Numbered from the stretch's first letter, positions 1-9,366 are shown. The stretch is DNA of 36,561 bases from Ignavibacteriota bacterium (GCA_022616555.1 JAKEEG010000059.1:1-36561), one strand, 5' to 3'. The notes: a model not told the origin generated them from the letters alone. Translations and numbers: made by a program.

Positions 1-1
1 G

Positions 2-532
<531 letters not shown>

Positions 533-564
533 CGCGAATATTCTTCTGACTGTCAGGACTATCG

Positions 565-597
565 GCGGGCTGAGAATGTTCATCGCTCTCAGCCCGC
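565..597 (+). terminator. Hairpin between gap and pgk
   Basis: An 11-bp perfect stem (GCGGGCTGAGA at 565-575 with its complement at 587-597) with an 11-base loop is followed by TTTGTTCTTT. It can work as an intrinsic terminator or partial attenuator after gap. The T-run is interrupted, so some read-through into pgk is likely. Confidence 0.7.
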
Positions 598-618
598 TTT
601 GTTCTTTACGAGACTAAC

Positions 619-1818
619 ATGAACAAACTCACCATTGACGACATATCGCTCAAGGGCAAGCGCGTGCTCGTGCGTGTGGATTTCAATGTGCCGTTGGATG
701 AGAAACAGCAAATTACCGACGATACGCGCATCGTCGAATCGCTTCCAACGATTAAAAAAATAGTTGGCTCGGGTGGACGTGCAATTCTCATGAGCCACCT
801 TGGCCGCCCGAAGGGTAAGCCGAAACCGGAATTCAGCCTGCGCCCCGCTGCAGAAAGGCTGTCGAAGCTCTTAGGCAAGCCTGTGCAGATGGCGCCGGAC
901 TGCGTGGGAGATCCTGTCAAGAAAATGGCAGATGGACTCAAAGACGGCGAGTGCCTGATGTTGGAGAACCTGCGCTTTCATAACGAAGAGGAGGGCAATG
1001 ATCCTGGCTTTGCCAAACAACTTGCGAGCCTGGGCGACGTATATATTAATGATGCGTTCGGCACAGCCCATCGCGCACACGCTTCAACAGAAGGTGTGAC
1101 GAAATTCATTGCGACTTCTGCGGCTGGATACCTGATGCAGAAGGAACTTGACTATCTCGGCAGGGCAGTGGGAAATCCTGCGCGCCCGTACGTAGCAATT
1201 TTGGGAGGCTCGAAAATCTCCGGGAAGATCGATGTTATCCAAAATCTCATGTCGAAGGTCGATGCTTTGCTCATCGGCGGCGGAATGATGTTCACATTCT
1301 ATAAAGCTCAAGGACTTGGTATTGGTGATTCGTTGCTTGAGGCGGATAAAGTTGAGCTGGCAAAGAAAATACTCGACACGGCGAAAGCGCGGAACGTTCG
1401 TCTCCTGCTTCCTGTTGACTGTGTAGTAGCTGACAAAGTAGATAACGGCGCAACGACGCAGGTTGTCAATGTGAAGTCAATTCCCGCAGGACAAAAGGGA
1501 CTTGATATTGGTCCAGAGTCGGTAAAAACATTTTCTGCTGAAATTCAGAAGGCAAAGACTGTCGTGTGGAACGGCCCAATGGGCGTGTTTGAAGTGGAGA
1601 AATTTGCTGCAGGTACAAACGCTATCGCTCAAGCGCTCGTGAGTGCTACAAAAAACGGCGCGGCAACGATTGTCGGCGGTGGGGATTCCGCAGCCGCCAT
1701 CGCGCAGACGGGATTGCAGAAAGCCGTCTCGCACGTCTCTACCGGCGGCGGGGCGTCGCTGGAATTTCTGGAAGGCAAAGTTCTCCCGGGCGTCGCAGCG
1801 TTAACGGATAAGAAATAG
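619..1818 (+). CDS. pgk: Phosphoglycerate kinase
   Basis: This cytoplasmic enzyme transfers phosphate from 1,3-bisphosphoglycerate to ADP, giving 3-phosphoglycerate and ATP. The 399 residues match the usual family length. The N-terminal substrate domain has VRVDFNVPL, the SHLGRPKGK loop and [13 protein letters not shown]. The C-terminal nucleotide domain has NGPMGVFE, the glycine-rich VGGGDSAAA and [13 protein letters not shown]. The ATG start is directly followed by the expected beta strand; no strong ribosome site is visible upstream. Its position after gap is a common glycolytic gene pair. No missing residues were noticed. Confidence 0.98.
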   Translation: MNKLTIDDISLKGKRVLVRVDFNVPLDEKQQITDDTRIVESLPTIKKIVGSGGRAILMSHLGRPKGKPKPEFSLRPAAERLSKLLGKPVQMAPDCVGDPVKKMADGLKDGECLMLENLRFHNEEEGNDPGFAKQLASLGDVYINDAFGTAHRAHASTEGVTKFIATSAAGYLMQKELDYLGRAVGNPARPYVAILGGSKISGKIDVIQNLMSKVDALLIGGGMMFTFYKAQGLGIGDSLLEADKVELAKKILDTAKARNVRLLLPVDCVVADKVDNGATTQVVNVKSIPAGQKGLDIGPESVKTFSAEIQKAKTVVWNGPMGVFEVEKFAAGTNAIAQALVSATKNGAATIVGGGDSAAAIAQTGLQKAVSHVSTGGGASLEFLEGKVLPGVAALTDKK

Positions 1819-1821
1819 TTT

Positions 1822-1902
1822 CCTCCGAAGGAGTCCCTTTGGGACAGTTATCAGTTGTCAGTTAAAGAACAATCGTCAATCGTAAATCATCAATTGTCAA
1901 TG
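1822..1902. repeat. Small hairpins and AT-rich imperfect repeats after pgk
   Basis: Two adjacent small hairpins follow pgk (CTCC-GAA-GGAG at 1823-1833 and GTCCC-TTT-GGGAC at 1833-1845). After them comes an AT-rich stretch repeating short words such as TCAGTTGTCAG, GTCAATCGT and TCAATTGTCAATGG. There is no T-run, so it is not a clear terminator. The GGAGTCC..TTTGG.AC word recurs near 19077 in reverse-gene context, which suggests a dispersed short repeat. Confidence 0.4.
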
Positions 1903-1908
1903 GTTTAA

Positions 1909-2787
1909 ATGTCTAATTACTATCGTCCGTCGATGTTCGGGGGATTTTCGTTTTTCCCTCCCATGATTAAAATTCTCCTCCTCTCCAACGGCGTGGTGTT
2001 TTTATTTATGGCAGTGTTTGGGGATTTCAGCATTGATGGCAGATCCCTCAACTCATATTTGACGGAGTACTTCGCTTTAATCCCGTTTGGGTTCGGGTTT
2101 TTGCCGTGGCAGTTGGTCACCTATCAGTTCATGCACGCCGGCTGGTCGCATATCCTTTATAATCTCTTCGGTCTGTGGATGTTTGGAATGGAGATTGAAA
2201 ATATCTGGGGCTCGAAAAAATTCCTCATCTATTATTTGGTATGTGGGGTTGTCGCCGGGATATTCCAGCTTGCGCTTGCCCCTGTATTTGAGCCAACGCA
2301 ATTGGCGCCCACTGTCGGTGCTTCGGGGGCAGTGTATGGTGTCTTGATAGCGTTTGCGATGATGTTTCCCGACAGATACATTTTTCTGTATTTCCTATTG
2401 CCAATCAAGGCAAAATATTTCGTTGGCGGACTGATTTTGCTAGGTGTGTTTGCCGTCGGTAGTCCGGGCAACGTCGCTAACCTTGCCCACCTCGGCGGCG
2501 CGTTTGCCGGTTTCCTAATGATTCTCAGCGACCGGGGACAGATTCCGTTTACGCGGACGTTCAACAACATGCGTTCGCGGATGCGACAACAACAACGCGT
2601 GTGGCCAGGCGAGGATGTTCTCGATGCGAAAGTGTATGACATCAAAGACGGAAAGCCGAAAGACGACCGCAACGAAACCCAGCGCCGGGTGGATGAAATC
2701 CTCGATAAAATTTCCCGCAGCGGTTACCAAAACCTGACAGACGAGGAAAAGCGCATCCTCTTTGAAGAGAGCAAAAAGCTGAATTAA
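1909..2787 (+). CDS. Rhomboid-family intramembrane serine protease
   Basis: Rhomboids are membrane proteases that cut transmembrane helices of other proteins. This 292-residue protein has about six hydrophobic segments between residues 20 and 210. The catalytic serine is in GASG (Ser139) and the catalytic histidine in AHLGG (His194); the conserved HxxxN motif is at His81-Asn85. The C-terminal 80 residues are soluble and charged (about 210-292), a cytoplasmic tail often seen in bacterial members. The ATG at 1909 precedes a short soluble N-terminus. The next gene starts 8 bases later, so the two are probably co-transcribed. The substrate cannot be inferred. Confidence 0.93.
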   Translation: MSNYYRPSMFGGFSFFPPMIKILLLSNGVVFLFMAVFGDFSIDGRSLNSYLTEYFALIPFGFGFLPWQLVTYQFMHAGWSHILYNLFGLWMFGMEIENIWGSKKFLIYYLVCGVVAGIFQLALAPVFEPTQLAPTVGASGAVYGVLIAFAMMFPDRYIFLYFLLPIKAKYFVGGLILLGVFAVGSPGNVANLAHLGGAFAGFLMILSDRGQIPFTRTFNNMRSRMRQQQRVWPGEDVLDAKVYDIKDGKPKDDRNETQRRVDEILDKISRSGYQNLTDEEKRILFEESKKLN

Positions 2788-2795
2788 GGGAGAAC

Positions 2796-3224
2796 ATGAC
2801 AAAATCAAATAAATTCATAACAGGATTTCTTGGGATATCCTTTTTCATGTTCGGAGTCTTGAAGTTTGTCAATCCTTTCAAGGAATGGTATACAATGCAA
2901 ATAACTGCCAGCGAGTTACCGTTTCCTTCTTATTGGCTGGGTCAACTTGGAGAAATTTTAATTGGAGTATCGTTCCTGCTTGTGCTATTTCTTCGTAAAA
3001 AAATCAGCCCGATACATGTGAACCGCATTCTTTACCTCACCAGTGCAGCGTACATTATTATGGTGTCGGTAATTTTTTATGTGCACTTTCATCCTAATGT
3101 CCCGGCGGAGGTCTTACCATTAGGGATTAAACCGCCGTTCCTTCCCGGAATGTTTTTAGTGCTTGCTGCTCTGAATCTATACTTAACAAGGAAGGCAACG
3201 GCACTTGGCGAAGGGCTAAAGTAG
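2796..3224 (+). CDS. DoxX-like small integral membrane protein
   Basis: This 142-residue protein has four hydrophobic segments (about 7-25, 45-65, 75-97, 110-130). An N-terminal FMFGVLKFVNP motif resembles the DoxX/DoxD-like superfamily, whose members are often linked to quinone or thiol redox chemistry, although most have no proven role. There is no CGC motif like that of the MauE-like protein at 15714-16154. A good ribosome site (GGGAGAAC) lies just before ATG 2796. It follows the rhomboid gene by 8 bases. The function is not known. Confidence 0.7.
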   Translation: MTKSNKFITGFLGISFFMFGVLKFVNPFKEWYTMQITASELPFPSYWLGQLGEILIGVSFLLVLFLRKKISPIHVNRILYLTSAAYIIMVSVIFYVHFHPNVPAEVLPLGIKPPFLPGMFLVLAALNLYLTRKATALGEGLK

Positions 3225-3262
3225 TATAGTGCAGGGCTGATATTCATAATCTTTTCTTTGCG

Positions 3263-3282
3263 CCTGCCTGCCGGTAGGCAGG
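3263..3282. repeat. 20-bp palindrome
   Basis: CCTGCCTGCCGGTAGGCAGG is a nearly perfect 20-bp inverted repeat between the DoxX-like gene and ispG. There is no T-run. It looks like a dispersed palindromic extragenic element rather than a terminator, and no second copy was found in this window. Confidence 0.6.
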
Positions 3283-3342
3283 TCTCTGTGAGAGACAAAA
3301 GGGGATTGTGTGAAGGCAATTTATTCCTTACCTTAATACACT

Positions 3343-4473
3343 ATGTCATTTGAAATTGTCGTTCCTGAAATACACACCAACGGCTGGAAGCCGCATCCGA
3401 CGTATAAAGTGAACCTGCGCCGCACCACGCGGCAGGTGAACGTCGGCGGAATCAAGATCGGCGGCGACGCGCCTATTTCCGTCCAGACGATGACGAAAAC
3501 GAAGACGGACGACATCGCCGGGACGGTTGGCCAGATTAAAGCGGCGGCGGAAGCCGGTTGCGACATTGTGCGCGTGACGGTGAACGACAAGGAAGCAGCG
3601 GAATCGATGGCAGAGATTGTCCGCCAGTCGCCGTTGCCGATTGTTGCGGACATTCACTTCAACCATATCTTCGCGCTTAAAGCTGTTGAAGCCAACGTCG
3701 CGAAAGTACGCATCAATCCAGGCAACATCGGTTCGAAGGACCGCATTCGTCAGGTGCTCACTGCGGCGAAAGACCGCGGCATTCCTATCCGCATCGGCGT
3801 AAACTCCGGTTCGCTCGAAGAAGACATTTTGGGGAAACACGGCTACCCGACGCCAGAGGCGCTGTACGAAAGCGCCATGCGGCATGTGGGAATCTGCCAC
3901 GAGTTCGATTTTCACGATATCGTTATTTCCGTCAAGTCCACAGATGTTAAACTGATGATTGAAGCGTACCGTCTTGTCGCGGAGCGGACGGATATTCCTT
4001 TACATCTCGGCGTCACCGAAGCAGGCACGACACGCGTCGGCACTATCAAATCTGCGGTTGGAATTGGTACCTTGTTATCTGAAGGCATTGGCGATACGAT
4101 TCGCGTTTCATTGACTGATGACCCGGTAAAGGAAGTAGAAGTCGGTAAAGAAATCCTCCGCTCGCTCAGTCTCGCCTCGCGCAACATCGAGCTGATCGCC
4201 TGCCCGACGTGCGGAAGGTTGGAGGTAGATCTGTTCGGCATTATGCACCAGTTGGAGGAAAAGCTTGCGGGCGTGAAAAAGCCGGTAAAGATCGCCGTGC
4301 TTGGTTGCGTTGTCAACGGTCCCGGCGAAGCGAGCGAGGCTGACATCGGCATTGCCGCGGGAAAAGGTGTTGCCATCCTCTACCGCAAGGGCGAAGTGGT
4401 CAAACGTGTGAAAGAGGAAGAGATTGTCAGCACAGTATTAGAAGAGGTGGAGAGATTCCAGCCGGAAAGTTAG
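3343..4473 (+). CDS. ispG: 4-hydroxy-3-methylbut-2-enyl diphosphate synthase
   Basis: IspG (GcpE) is the iron-sulfur enzyme of the non-mevalonate isoprenoid pathway that converts methylerythritol cyclodiphosphate to HMBPP. The 376-residue protein has the N-terminal TIM barrel (VNVGGIKIGGDAPISVQTM, ADIHFN, VRINPGNIG). The C-terminal [4Fe-4S] domain carries the three cluster cysteines in CPTC (287 and 290) and VLGCVVNGPGE (322). It is the short two-domain form; many Bacteroidia and Chlorobi members carry a large central insertion that is absent here. A UUCG-loop terminator follows directly. ATG 3343 is preceded by a weak ribosome site. Confidence 0.96.
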   Translation: MSFEIVVPEIHTNGWKPHPTYKVNLRRTTRQVNVGGIKIGGDAPISVQTMTKTKTDDIAGTVGQIKAAAEAGCDIVRVTVNDKEAAESMAEIVRQSPLPIVADIHFNHIFALKAVEANVAKVRINPGNIGSKDRIRQVLTAAKDRGIPIRIGVNSGSLEEDILGKHGYPTPEALYESAMRHVGICHEFDFHDIVISVKSTDVKLMIEAYRLVAERTDIPLHLGVTEAGTTRVGTIKSAVGIGTLLSEGIGDTIRVSLTDDPVKEVEVGKEILRSLSLASRNIELIACPTCGRLEVDLFGIMHQLEEKLAGVKKPVKIAVLGCVVNGPGEASEADIGIAAGKGVAILYRKGEVVKRVKEEEIVSTVLEEVERFQPES

Positions 4474-4498
4474 ATTAATAGGAGTGCAAATGATGCAT

Positions 4499-4530
4499 AA
4501 TGCCCGCTTCGGCGGGCATTGCTGTTTTTA
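4499..4530 (+). terminator. Intrinsic terminator after ispG
   Basis: A 9-bp perfect stem (AATGCCCGC / GCGGGCATT) closed by a TTCG tetraloop is followed by GCTGTTTTTA. It ends the ispG transcript and separates it from the sigma-factor operon. Confidence 0.85.
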
Positions 4531-4635
4531 GCCCAGTTTTTCTTATTTTCTATTGAACCTTTTTTAGCAAACGCAGTCTTATCTATTGACCGGCTGCAGT
4601 ATGCTACAGCAAGAAGATTGCCAGAAGGAGAACGT

Positions 4636-5181
4636 TTGACTGACAACGAACTGATGTTCAAAGTACGCGACGGCGAGGTGGGGAAATTGGGTACTCTTTT
4701 CGAGCGCTATCACGAAAAGCTCTATGGCTTTTTTGTGAGGCACACCGGCAAGAAAGAGATAAGTGAAGACCTGGTGCAGGAAGTATTTTTCCGCGTGCTC
4801 AAATACCGGCATACGTTTCGCGGAGAGGCTCCGTTCACAGTGTGGATGTATCAGCTGGCACGGAATGCCTCAGCGGATTATTTCCGCAAGTGGAAAAACG
4901 AATCGCCGATGACCGAGTATACCGAGGAGCAACAAAGCGATGACCTACTTCCCCATGAACAAGTGCAAGAGCAGGAAGAACATCGGCTGTTGAAATTAGC
5001 GCTGTTGAAATTATCTGACGAAAAGCGGGAAGTGCTGGTGATGAGTCGGTTTCAAGAACTAAAATATGAAGAGATCGGGAAAATTCTTGATTGTCCCGTC
5101 GGCACGGTCAAAGCCCGTGTGCATTATGCGTTGAGAGATCTGCGCGATGAATATATGAAATTAGTCGGTGCGGAAGTTTAG
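4636..5181 (+). CDS. ECF-type RNA polymerase sigma factor
   Basis: This 181-residue sigma factor carries region 2 (about residues 15-85: LFERYHEKLYGF, EDLVQEVFFRVLKYRHTF, FTVWMYQLARNASADYFRK) and region 4 (about 120-175: LSDEKREVLVMSRFQELKYEEIGKIL, then CPVGTVKARVHYALRDLR). The longer frame runs back to 4519, but that lies inside the upstream terminator. TTG at 4636 has AAGGAG five bases before it and gives a normal N-terminus, so I chose it. The anti-sigma gene follows 55 bases downstream, the usual pairing. It most likely directs transcription of this operon and of unlinked envelope genes. Confidence 0.9.
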   Translation: MTDNELMFKVRDGEVGKLGTLFERYHEKLYGFFVRHTGKKEISEDLVQEVFFRVLKYRHTFRGEAPFTVWMYQLARNASADYFRKWKNESPMTEYTEEQQSDDLLPHEQVQEQEEHRLLKLALLKLSDEKREVLVMSRFQELKYEEIGKILDCPVGTVKARVHYALRDLRDEYMKLVGAEV

Positions 5182-5236
5182 ACAAACTCAATCTGAATTG
5201 GAAATTGTCTTTTGGTAATGGTAACAGGGTGACATT

Positions 5237-6076
5237 ATGACGACACAACAACATGTAGTAGACCTTTTGCCTGATTTTTTAATGGGCTCATTTACAGAAC
5301 CCGAGCGCAGCTCGATCCAAACACACTTGAAATCCTGTGCAGCGTGCAGGAAGGAGTATGAAAGCTTGAGCATGCTCTGGAATTCGCTCAGCACGCTGCC
5401 GGAAGAAAAGCCAAGTCCGGCTATGCGCGAGCGTTTCAACGCGATGCTTTCCGCCTATGAGCAGGGGATCCGCCACGGCGCGAAATCCTCGTTCTGGGAA
5501 AGTCTCAATGCAATTTTCGCTCGTCTTCTCCCGAAACAGCCCGCGATTCAGTTTGCGCTGATGCTTGTGCTTGTGGTCGGTGGTTTCACGCTCGGCAGCC
5601 GTTCGGCTGACGGAATAGTATCGGATGGCATCGAACAAGATAGCCAAACCGAAATAGCCCAGCTCCGGGGCGAAGTTCAAGCCATGAGCCGTATGCTGGC
5701 TGTCTCACTGTTGCGCCAACAATCTGCGAGCGAGCGAATCAAAGGTGCGAGTTGGACAGAGCGATTGACCCAGCCGGATGAACAAGTACTCGGCACGTTG
5801 GTAAAAACGTTAAACTACGACCCGAATGTCAACGTTCGCCTCGCGGCGATGGACGCACTCACGAAGTATGCGGAAGAACCCGAAGTGCGCGAAACGTTTG
5901 TCGAATCGCTCACAAAACAAACATCACCGCTGATGCAAATCGCGCTCGTGGAAGTGATTGCGGAGCTCAAGATTCCGGGCGCTGCATCCGCGTTCCGCGA
6001 AATTCTCAAGAGTGAGCAGATTAATGAGACTGTGAAAGAACGAATCCAGCAACGGTTATCCGAACTCGAGGAGTGA
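5237..6076 (+). CDS. Zinc-finger anti-sigma factor with C-terminal HEAT-like repeats
   Basis: The N-terminus shows the zf-HC2 anti-sigma zinc site: His6, then HLKSCAAC with His30, Cys34 and Cys37. A single membrane helix follows at about 103-120 (IQFALMLVLVVGGFTLG). The outer part has a short coiled region (about 130-170) and then helical repeats resembling HEAT units (about 185-279, e.g. DPNVNVRLAAMDALTKYAEE). Such proteins bind their sigma factor in the cytoplasm and release it on a signal from outside. The HEAT-like domain on the far side of the membrane is a plausible protein-binding sensor. It lies between the sigma gene and two DUF4097 genes, 7 bases from the first. Confidence 0.88.
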   Translation: MTTQQHVVDLLPDFLMGSFTEPERSSIQTHLKSCAACRKEYESLSMLWNSLSTLPEEKPSPAMRERFNAMLSAYEQGIRHGAKSSFWESLNAIFARLLPKQPAIQFALMLVLVVGGFTLGSRSADGIVSDGIEQDSQTEIAQLRGEVQAMSRMLAVSLLRQQSASERIKGASWTERLTQPDEQVLGTLVKTLNYDPNVNVRLAAMDALTKYAEEPEVRETFVESLTKQTSPLMQIALVEVIAELKIPGAASAFREILKSEQINETVKERIQQRLSELEE

Positions 6077-6083
6077 GGAAACG

Positions 6084-7001
6084 ATGAAGAACATGACCAT
6101 ACTCTATGCAGGAATGTATTTGGCGGTTTTTTCGAGTCTCGCGATAGGACAAGACGTCACGGAGAAAGAAGAAATCCGCAAGACGTTCGTGCTGAAAGGC
6201 GTAGAAGACAAACGGATCTTGCTTGACAATACCGACGGCTCGATTGAAGTAAAGGGCTACGACGGGAATGAAATTCAGCTCGTCGTCCGAAAGGAAATCG
6301 AAGCGGAATCGGAGCGCAAAATCCAGGAAGCGAAGGAGGAAGTGATTCTTGACATCAAGGAGGAGACAGATAAACTCCTGATCTATGTCGATGCGCCATG
6401 GCGGAGGTCAGACGGCTCGATCAACTATCGCGGGTACGAGTACTATGGGTATCGCGTGAAACATGATTTTGAGCTTCGAGTACCGAAAAAGATGAGCCTC
6501 TACTTGAGAACTGTCAACCAAGGAAAAGTAACCGTCCAAGACGTCGAAGGAGAATTTGAGGTCCGAAACGTCAACGAGGGAATCGAAATGCTGAATATCG
6601 CGGGTCCTGCGAGAGTGGCGACGGTCAACGGCCCCATAAAGGTCACATTTACGAAGAATCCGAAATCAGATTGTTCATTCAAGACGGTCAACGGGAATGT
6701 GGAAGTGGAGTTTCAAGAAGGCCTTTCGGCAGTCCTCAGGTTTAAAACATTTAATGGGGAAGTCTATACAGATTTTGATGTCACTGACTTGCCGCCAGGT
6801 GACCGGTTAGTTGAAACGAAAAAAAGAGGCAAGAAAGTTTATCGGAGAGGCGATTTCTTCTCCGTGCGAGTGGGCGAAGGCGGTGTCGACGTCGATTTTC
6901 AAAAGAAGAGTTGGTCGTCTTCCGCACGCGCTGATGAAGGCGGTCCTGAATTTTTGTTCAACACATTGAACGGCGACATTTACATCGTCAAACAAAAGTA
7001 A
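6084..7001 (+). CDS. Exported DUF4097-family protein (first of two)
   Basis: This 305-residue protein has a signal peptide (about 1-22, then QDVTEKEE). The rest is strand-rich with repeated short motifs of the DUF4097 type, such as NTDGSIEVKGYDG, NEGIEMLNIAGPARVATVNGPI, TVNGNVEVEF, TFNGEVYTDF and the C-terminal LNGDIYIVKQK. DUF4097 proteins are thought to fold as right-handed beta-solenoids in the envelope; their activity is not known. The gene starts 7 bases after the anti-sigma gene and is a clear paralogue of the next gene, so the two arose by duplication. A role in envelope stress sensing is an inference from the operon. Confidence 0.82.
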   Translation: MKNMTILYAGMYLAVFSSLAIGQDVTEKEEIRKTFVLKGVEDKRILLDNTDGSIEVKGYDGNEIQLVVRKEIEAESERKIQEAKEEVILDIKEETDKLLIYVDAPWRRSDGSINYRGYEYYGYRVKHDFELRVPKKMSLYLRTVNQGKVTVQDVEGEFEVRNVNEGIEMLNIAGPARVATVNGPIKVTFTKNPKSDCSFKTVNGNVEVEFQEGLSAVLRFKTFNGEVYTDFDVTDLPPGDRLVETKKRGKKVYRRGDFFSVRVGEGGVDVDFQKKSWSSSARADEGGPEFLFNTLNGDIYIVKQK

Positions 7002-7030
7002 CAATTCATTTTTAATTGAGGAGTAGTATC

Positions 7031-7879
7031 ATGAAGAAGTCCATAACTCATTTCAACTCATTGCTTGCTGTTATGTTTTTCCTCCTTGCAGGGACGGGAT
7101 TGTCTGCGCAGGAGACGCAAGTTGACAAAGTCAACGTGCCCCTCTCTGACCCCGCGCGCCCGGTCAAGCTCGAAGTGGGAATTATGAACGGTAGTATCAC
7201 GGTGAAAGGTGTGCAAGGTTTGAAGGAGGTGATTGTGGAGGCAGCGCCGCGTTATCGAGAGGAAAGCCGCAGGCGTGAACAGGAGCGGAAGGATGGGTTG
7301 AAACGGATTATGAACACCACAACTGGCCTCACCGTGGAGGAGGATAATAATAAAGTTGATGTGAGCACCGGTATGTCGGGGCATTCACGAACGATTGATT
7401 TGACGATACAGGTTCCGACGAATACAGCCATGGATTTAAGCACAGTAAATAGTGGTGATGTCTATGTAGAAAATATCGTCGGAGACCTTGAAATCAGCAA
7501 CACCAATGGCAAAGTAACCGTGGACAATATCTCGGGCTCAGCTGTCATCCATGCGTTGAACGGGAACATCGTTTCCACCTTTGCAAAGGTGAACCAACAA
7601 AGCCCAATGTCGTTCAGCTCGATGAATGGCAGAATCGACTTAACATTCCCCGCCGACATGAAGGCAACAGTTTTCATGAAGAACGTTCAGGGTGAAATCT
7701 ACACGGACTTCGATATGAAGGTTGAGCAATCGGCGATCCGAACTGAAGAGGGAGAGGGGAAGCGGGGTAAATATAAAGTGTCATTCGAACGAGGGATGAA
7801 GGGTTTCATTAACGGTGGAGGTCTGGAGATACAAGTCAGCAACTATAACGGCGACGTGTACATCAGGAAAGGAAAGTAA
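7031..7879 (+). CDS. Exported DUF4097-family protein (second of two)
   Basis: This 282-residue protein starts at ATG 7031, with GAGGAG 7 bases upstream; the in-frame TTG at 7016 overlaps that ribosome site. A signal peptide (1-26, cleavage after LSA) is followed by DUF4097-type strands: MNGSITVKGVQG, NSGDVYVENIVGDLEI, TNGKVTVDNISGSA, SMNGRIDLTF and the C-terminal YNGDVYIRKGK. It shares domain order, end motif and the KATVF.KNVQGEIYTDFD-type segment with its upstream paralogue. It is the last gene of the sigma/anti-sigma operon and is followed by a terminator. Its function is not known. Confidence 0.82.
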   Translation: MKKSITHFNSLLAVMFFLLAGTGLSAQETQVDKVNVPLSDPARPVKLEVGIMNGSITVKGVQGLKEVIVEAAPRYREESRRREQERKDGLKRIMNTTTGLTVEEDNNKVDVSTGMSGHSRTIDLTIQVPTNTAMDLSTVNSGDVYVENIVGDLEISNTNGKVTVDNISGSAVIHALNGNIVSTFAKVNQQSPMSFSSMNGRIDLTFPADMKATVFMKNVQGEIYTDFDMKVEQSAIRTEEGEGKRGKYKVSFERGMKGFINGGGLEIQVSNYNGDVYIRKGK

Positions 7880-7921
7880 TTCGACTGTAGATTTCTGATC
7901 ACGGATAGTTTAAGCATTAAA

Positions 7922-7950
7922 AAAAGGCTGGATGTATCATCCGGCCTTTT
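7922..7950 (+). terminator. Intrinsic terminator of the sigma/DUF4097 operon
   Basis: A stem of about 13 bp with one G-T pair (AAAAGGCTGGATG at 7922-7934, complement at 7938-7950) and a 3-base loop ends in CCTTTTCGTTTT. The A-run on the other side makes it potentially active in both directions. Confidence 0.85.
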
Positions 7951-8021
7951 CGTTTTGCCGGACCTCCTGTATCGGCTTGCCTTTCACGCCATCCTTCCCT
8001 ACATTTTTTATCCACACTTGA

Positions 8022-8408
8022 GTGAACGTTGTGACCCTTGATGCTATTCGAGATTACTGTCTGAAAAAGCCGGGGAAAATTACCGAGGGCTTTCCGTTCG
8101 GTGAGGGTGCGCTTGTCTATAAAGTGAACGGGAAAATGTTCCTGCTTGTGATGATTGATGAGAAGCCACTTTCGATGAATTTGAAAGCAGACCCTGAGCA
8201 AGCCGTTGAATGGCGCGAACAATACGAAGCCGTCCAGCCCGGCTACCACATGAACAAAAAGTTGTGGAACACTGTTACACTGGATGGCAGCATACCGCGT
8301 CAGGAAATTGTGAAGATGATCGACCATTCGTACGAGCAGGTAGTGAAAGGGTTAAAAAAAACCGAGCGTGAAAAGATATTGAAACAACTCACACATTCAG
8401 ATATTTAG
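8022..8408 (+). CDS. MmcQ/YjbR-family protein
   Basis: This 128-residue cytoplasmic protein matches the MmcQ/YjbR family (CyaY-like fold). It opens with a helix ending in CLKKPG, followed by FPFGEGALVYKVNGKMFLLV, LSMNLKADPEQAVEWREQYEAVQPGYHMNKKLWNTV and a C-terminal helix SYEQVVKGLKK. Family members have been proposed to bind DNA, but the biochemical role is not settled. GTG 8022 or GTG 8031 could be the start; neither has a strong ribosome site. It lies between the terminator of the previous operon and the dienelactone hydrolase gene. Confidence 0.88.
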   Translation: MNVVTLDAIRDYCLKKPGKITEGFPFGEGALVYKVNGKMFLLVMIDEKPLSMNLKADPEQAVEWREQYEAVQPGYHMNKKLWNTVTLDGSIPRQEIVKMIDHSYEQVVKGLKKTEREKILKQLTHSDI

Positions 8409-8423
8409 TTAAGAGGAGAAGCT

Positions 8424-9308
8424 ATGAGACGGTTTACTGTGGTAATCATGATGGTATTGGCGGCATCCGTTGCATGGACGCAAGAGCACGATCATTCAGC
8501 ACATGCTACTGCAGAGGCAAACAGCGCGGTTACCATGCAGCAGGATGCAAACCTGCCGGTTGGGGAGGCCAACGCGCTCATGGCGTTAGAGAAATCCCCG
8601 CGGCACGGCGAGTTTGTCGATGTCCCCTACGAAGGCAGCGCATACCCGATTAAAACCTGGATCGTGTATCCAGAACGAAAAGAGAAAGCTGGCGTCGTCA
8701 TAGTGATATGTGAAATTTATGGCCTCAGCGATTGGCTTCGTGCTGTCGCCGACCAGTTAGCACAGGATGGATTTATCGCCGTTGCGCCGGATTTGATTTC
8801 CGGACTCGGTCCCGGCGGTGGCGGAACATCTTCGGTTTCCACGCGAGACTCGGTTGTTCAACTGATACGCGGCCTCAACGCCGAGGAAACGTATAAGCGT
8901 TTGGACGCTGTGCGTTCCTACGCTCTGAAGATTCCAGCCGCCAACGGCAAAACCGCGACCGTCGGGTACTGTTGGGGTGGTGGCAGAAGCTTCGGCTATG
9001 CCTGCGCACAGCCGGGGTTAAACGCGGCGGTAGTATATTATGGAACATCGCCTGACTCCGCAGAACTCGCTAAGCTCGATGCGCCTGTGCTTGGCTTGTA
9101 TGGAGGGGATGATGCTCGCGTAAACGCAACCATAGAACCCGCAGCCTCCCATGTGAAGAAGATGAGCAAAGTTTATGAGTATGAAATCTACGAAGGCGCC
9201 GGGCACGGATTCCTGCGGGCACAGACAGCGCGCGAAGGTGCGAACATGAAGGCGACTCAACACGCATGGCCGCGGACAATTGAATTCCTCAAAAAGCATT
9301 TGGAGTGA
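8424..9308 (+). CDS. Exported dienelactone hydrolase-family protein
   Basis: This 294-residue alpha/beta hydrolase has a signal peptide (about 1-19) and a histidine-rich mature start (EHDHSAHA). The nucleophile is a cysteine in GYCWGGG (Cys183), with an acid near GGDDARVN (Asp229/230) and a histidine in GAGHGFL (His261): the Cys-Asp-His triad of dienelactone hydrolases. Cytoplasmic members open dienelactones from aromatic breakdown. This exported form stands alone, so its substrate is unknown and it may be a general esterase. GAGGAG precedes ATG 8424. It starts 15 bases after the YjbR-like gene. Confidence 0.9.
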   Translation: MRRFTVVIMMVLAASVAWTQEHDHSAHATAEANSAVTMQQDANLPVGEANALMALEKSPRHGEFVDVPYEGSAYPIKTWIVYPERKEKAGVVIVICEIYGLSDWLRAVADQLAQDGFIAVAPDLISGLGPGGGGTSSVSTRDSVVQLIRGLNAEETYKRLDAVRSYALKIPAANGKTATVGYCWGGGRSFGYACAQPGLNAAVVYYGTSPDSAELAKLDAPVLGLYGGDDARVNATIEPAASHVKKMSKVYEYEIYEGAGHGFLRAQTAREGANMKATQHAWPRTIEFLKKHLE

Positions 9309-9344
9309 TGTGCCAGCAAAAGCCGTCAGAGCTCTTTAGGTCGT

Positions 9345-9366
9345 GAGCCGAACGGCTCCGTTGTTT
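9345..9366 (+). terminator. Weak terminator-like hairpin
   Basis: GAGCC-GAAC-GGCTC at 9345-9358 is followed by CGTTGTTTTT. The stem is only 5-6 bp, so it is a weak candidate for ending the dienelactone hydrolase transcript. Confidence 0.45.

Noticed and set aside
3346-3915. 189-codon frame antisense to ispG
   Set aside because: A shadow of a well-conserved gene; composition rich in Arg and His is typical of such shadows.
4519-4635. Longer sigma-factor N-terminus
   Set aside because: It begins inside the ispG terminator; TTG 4636 has AAGGAG and gives a normal ECF start.
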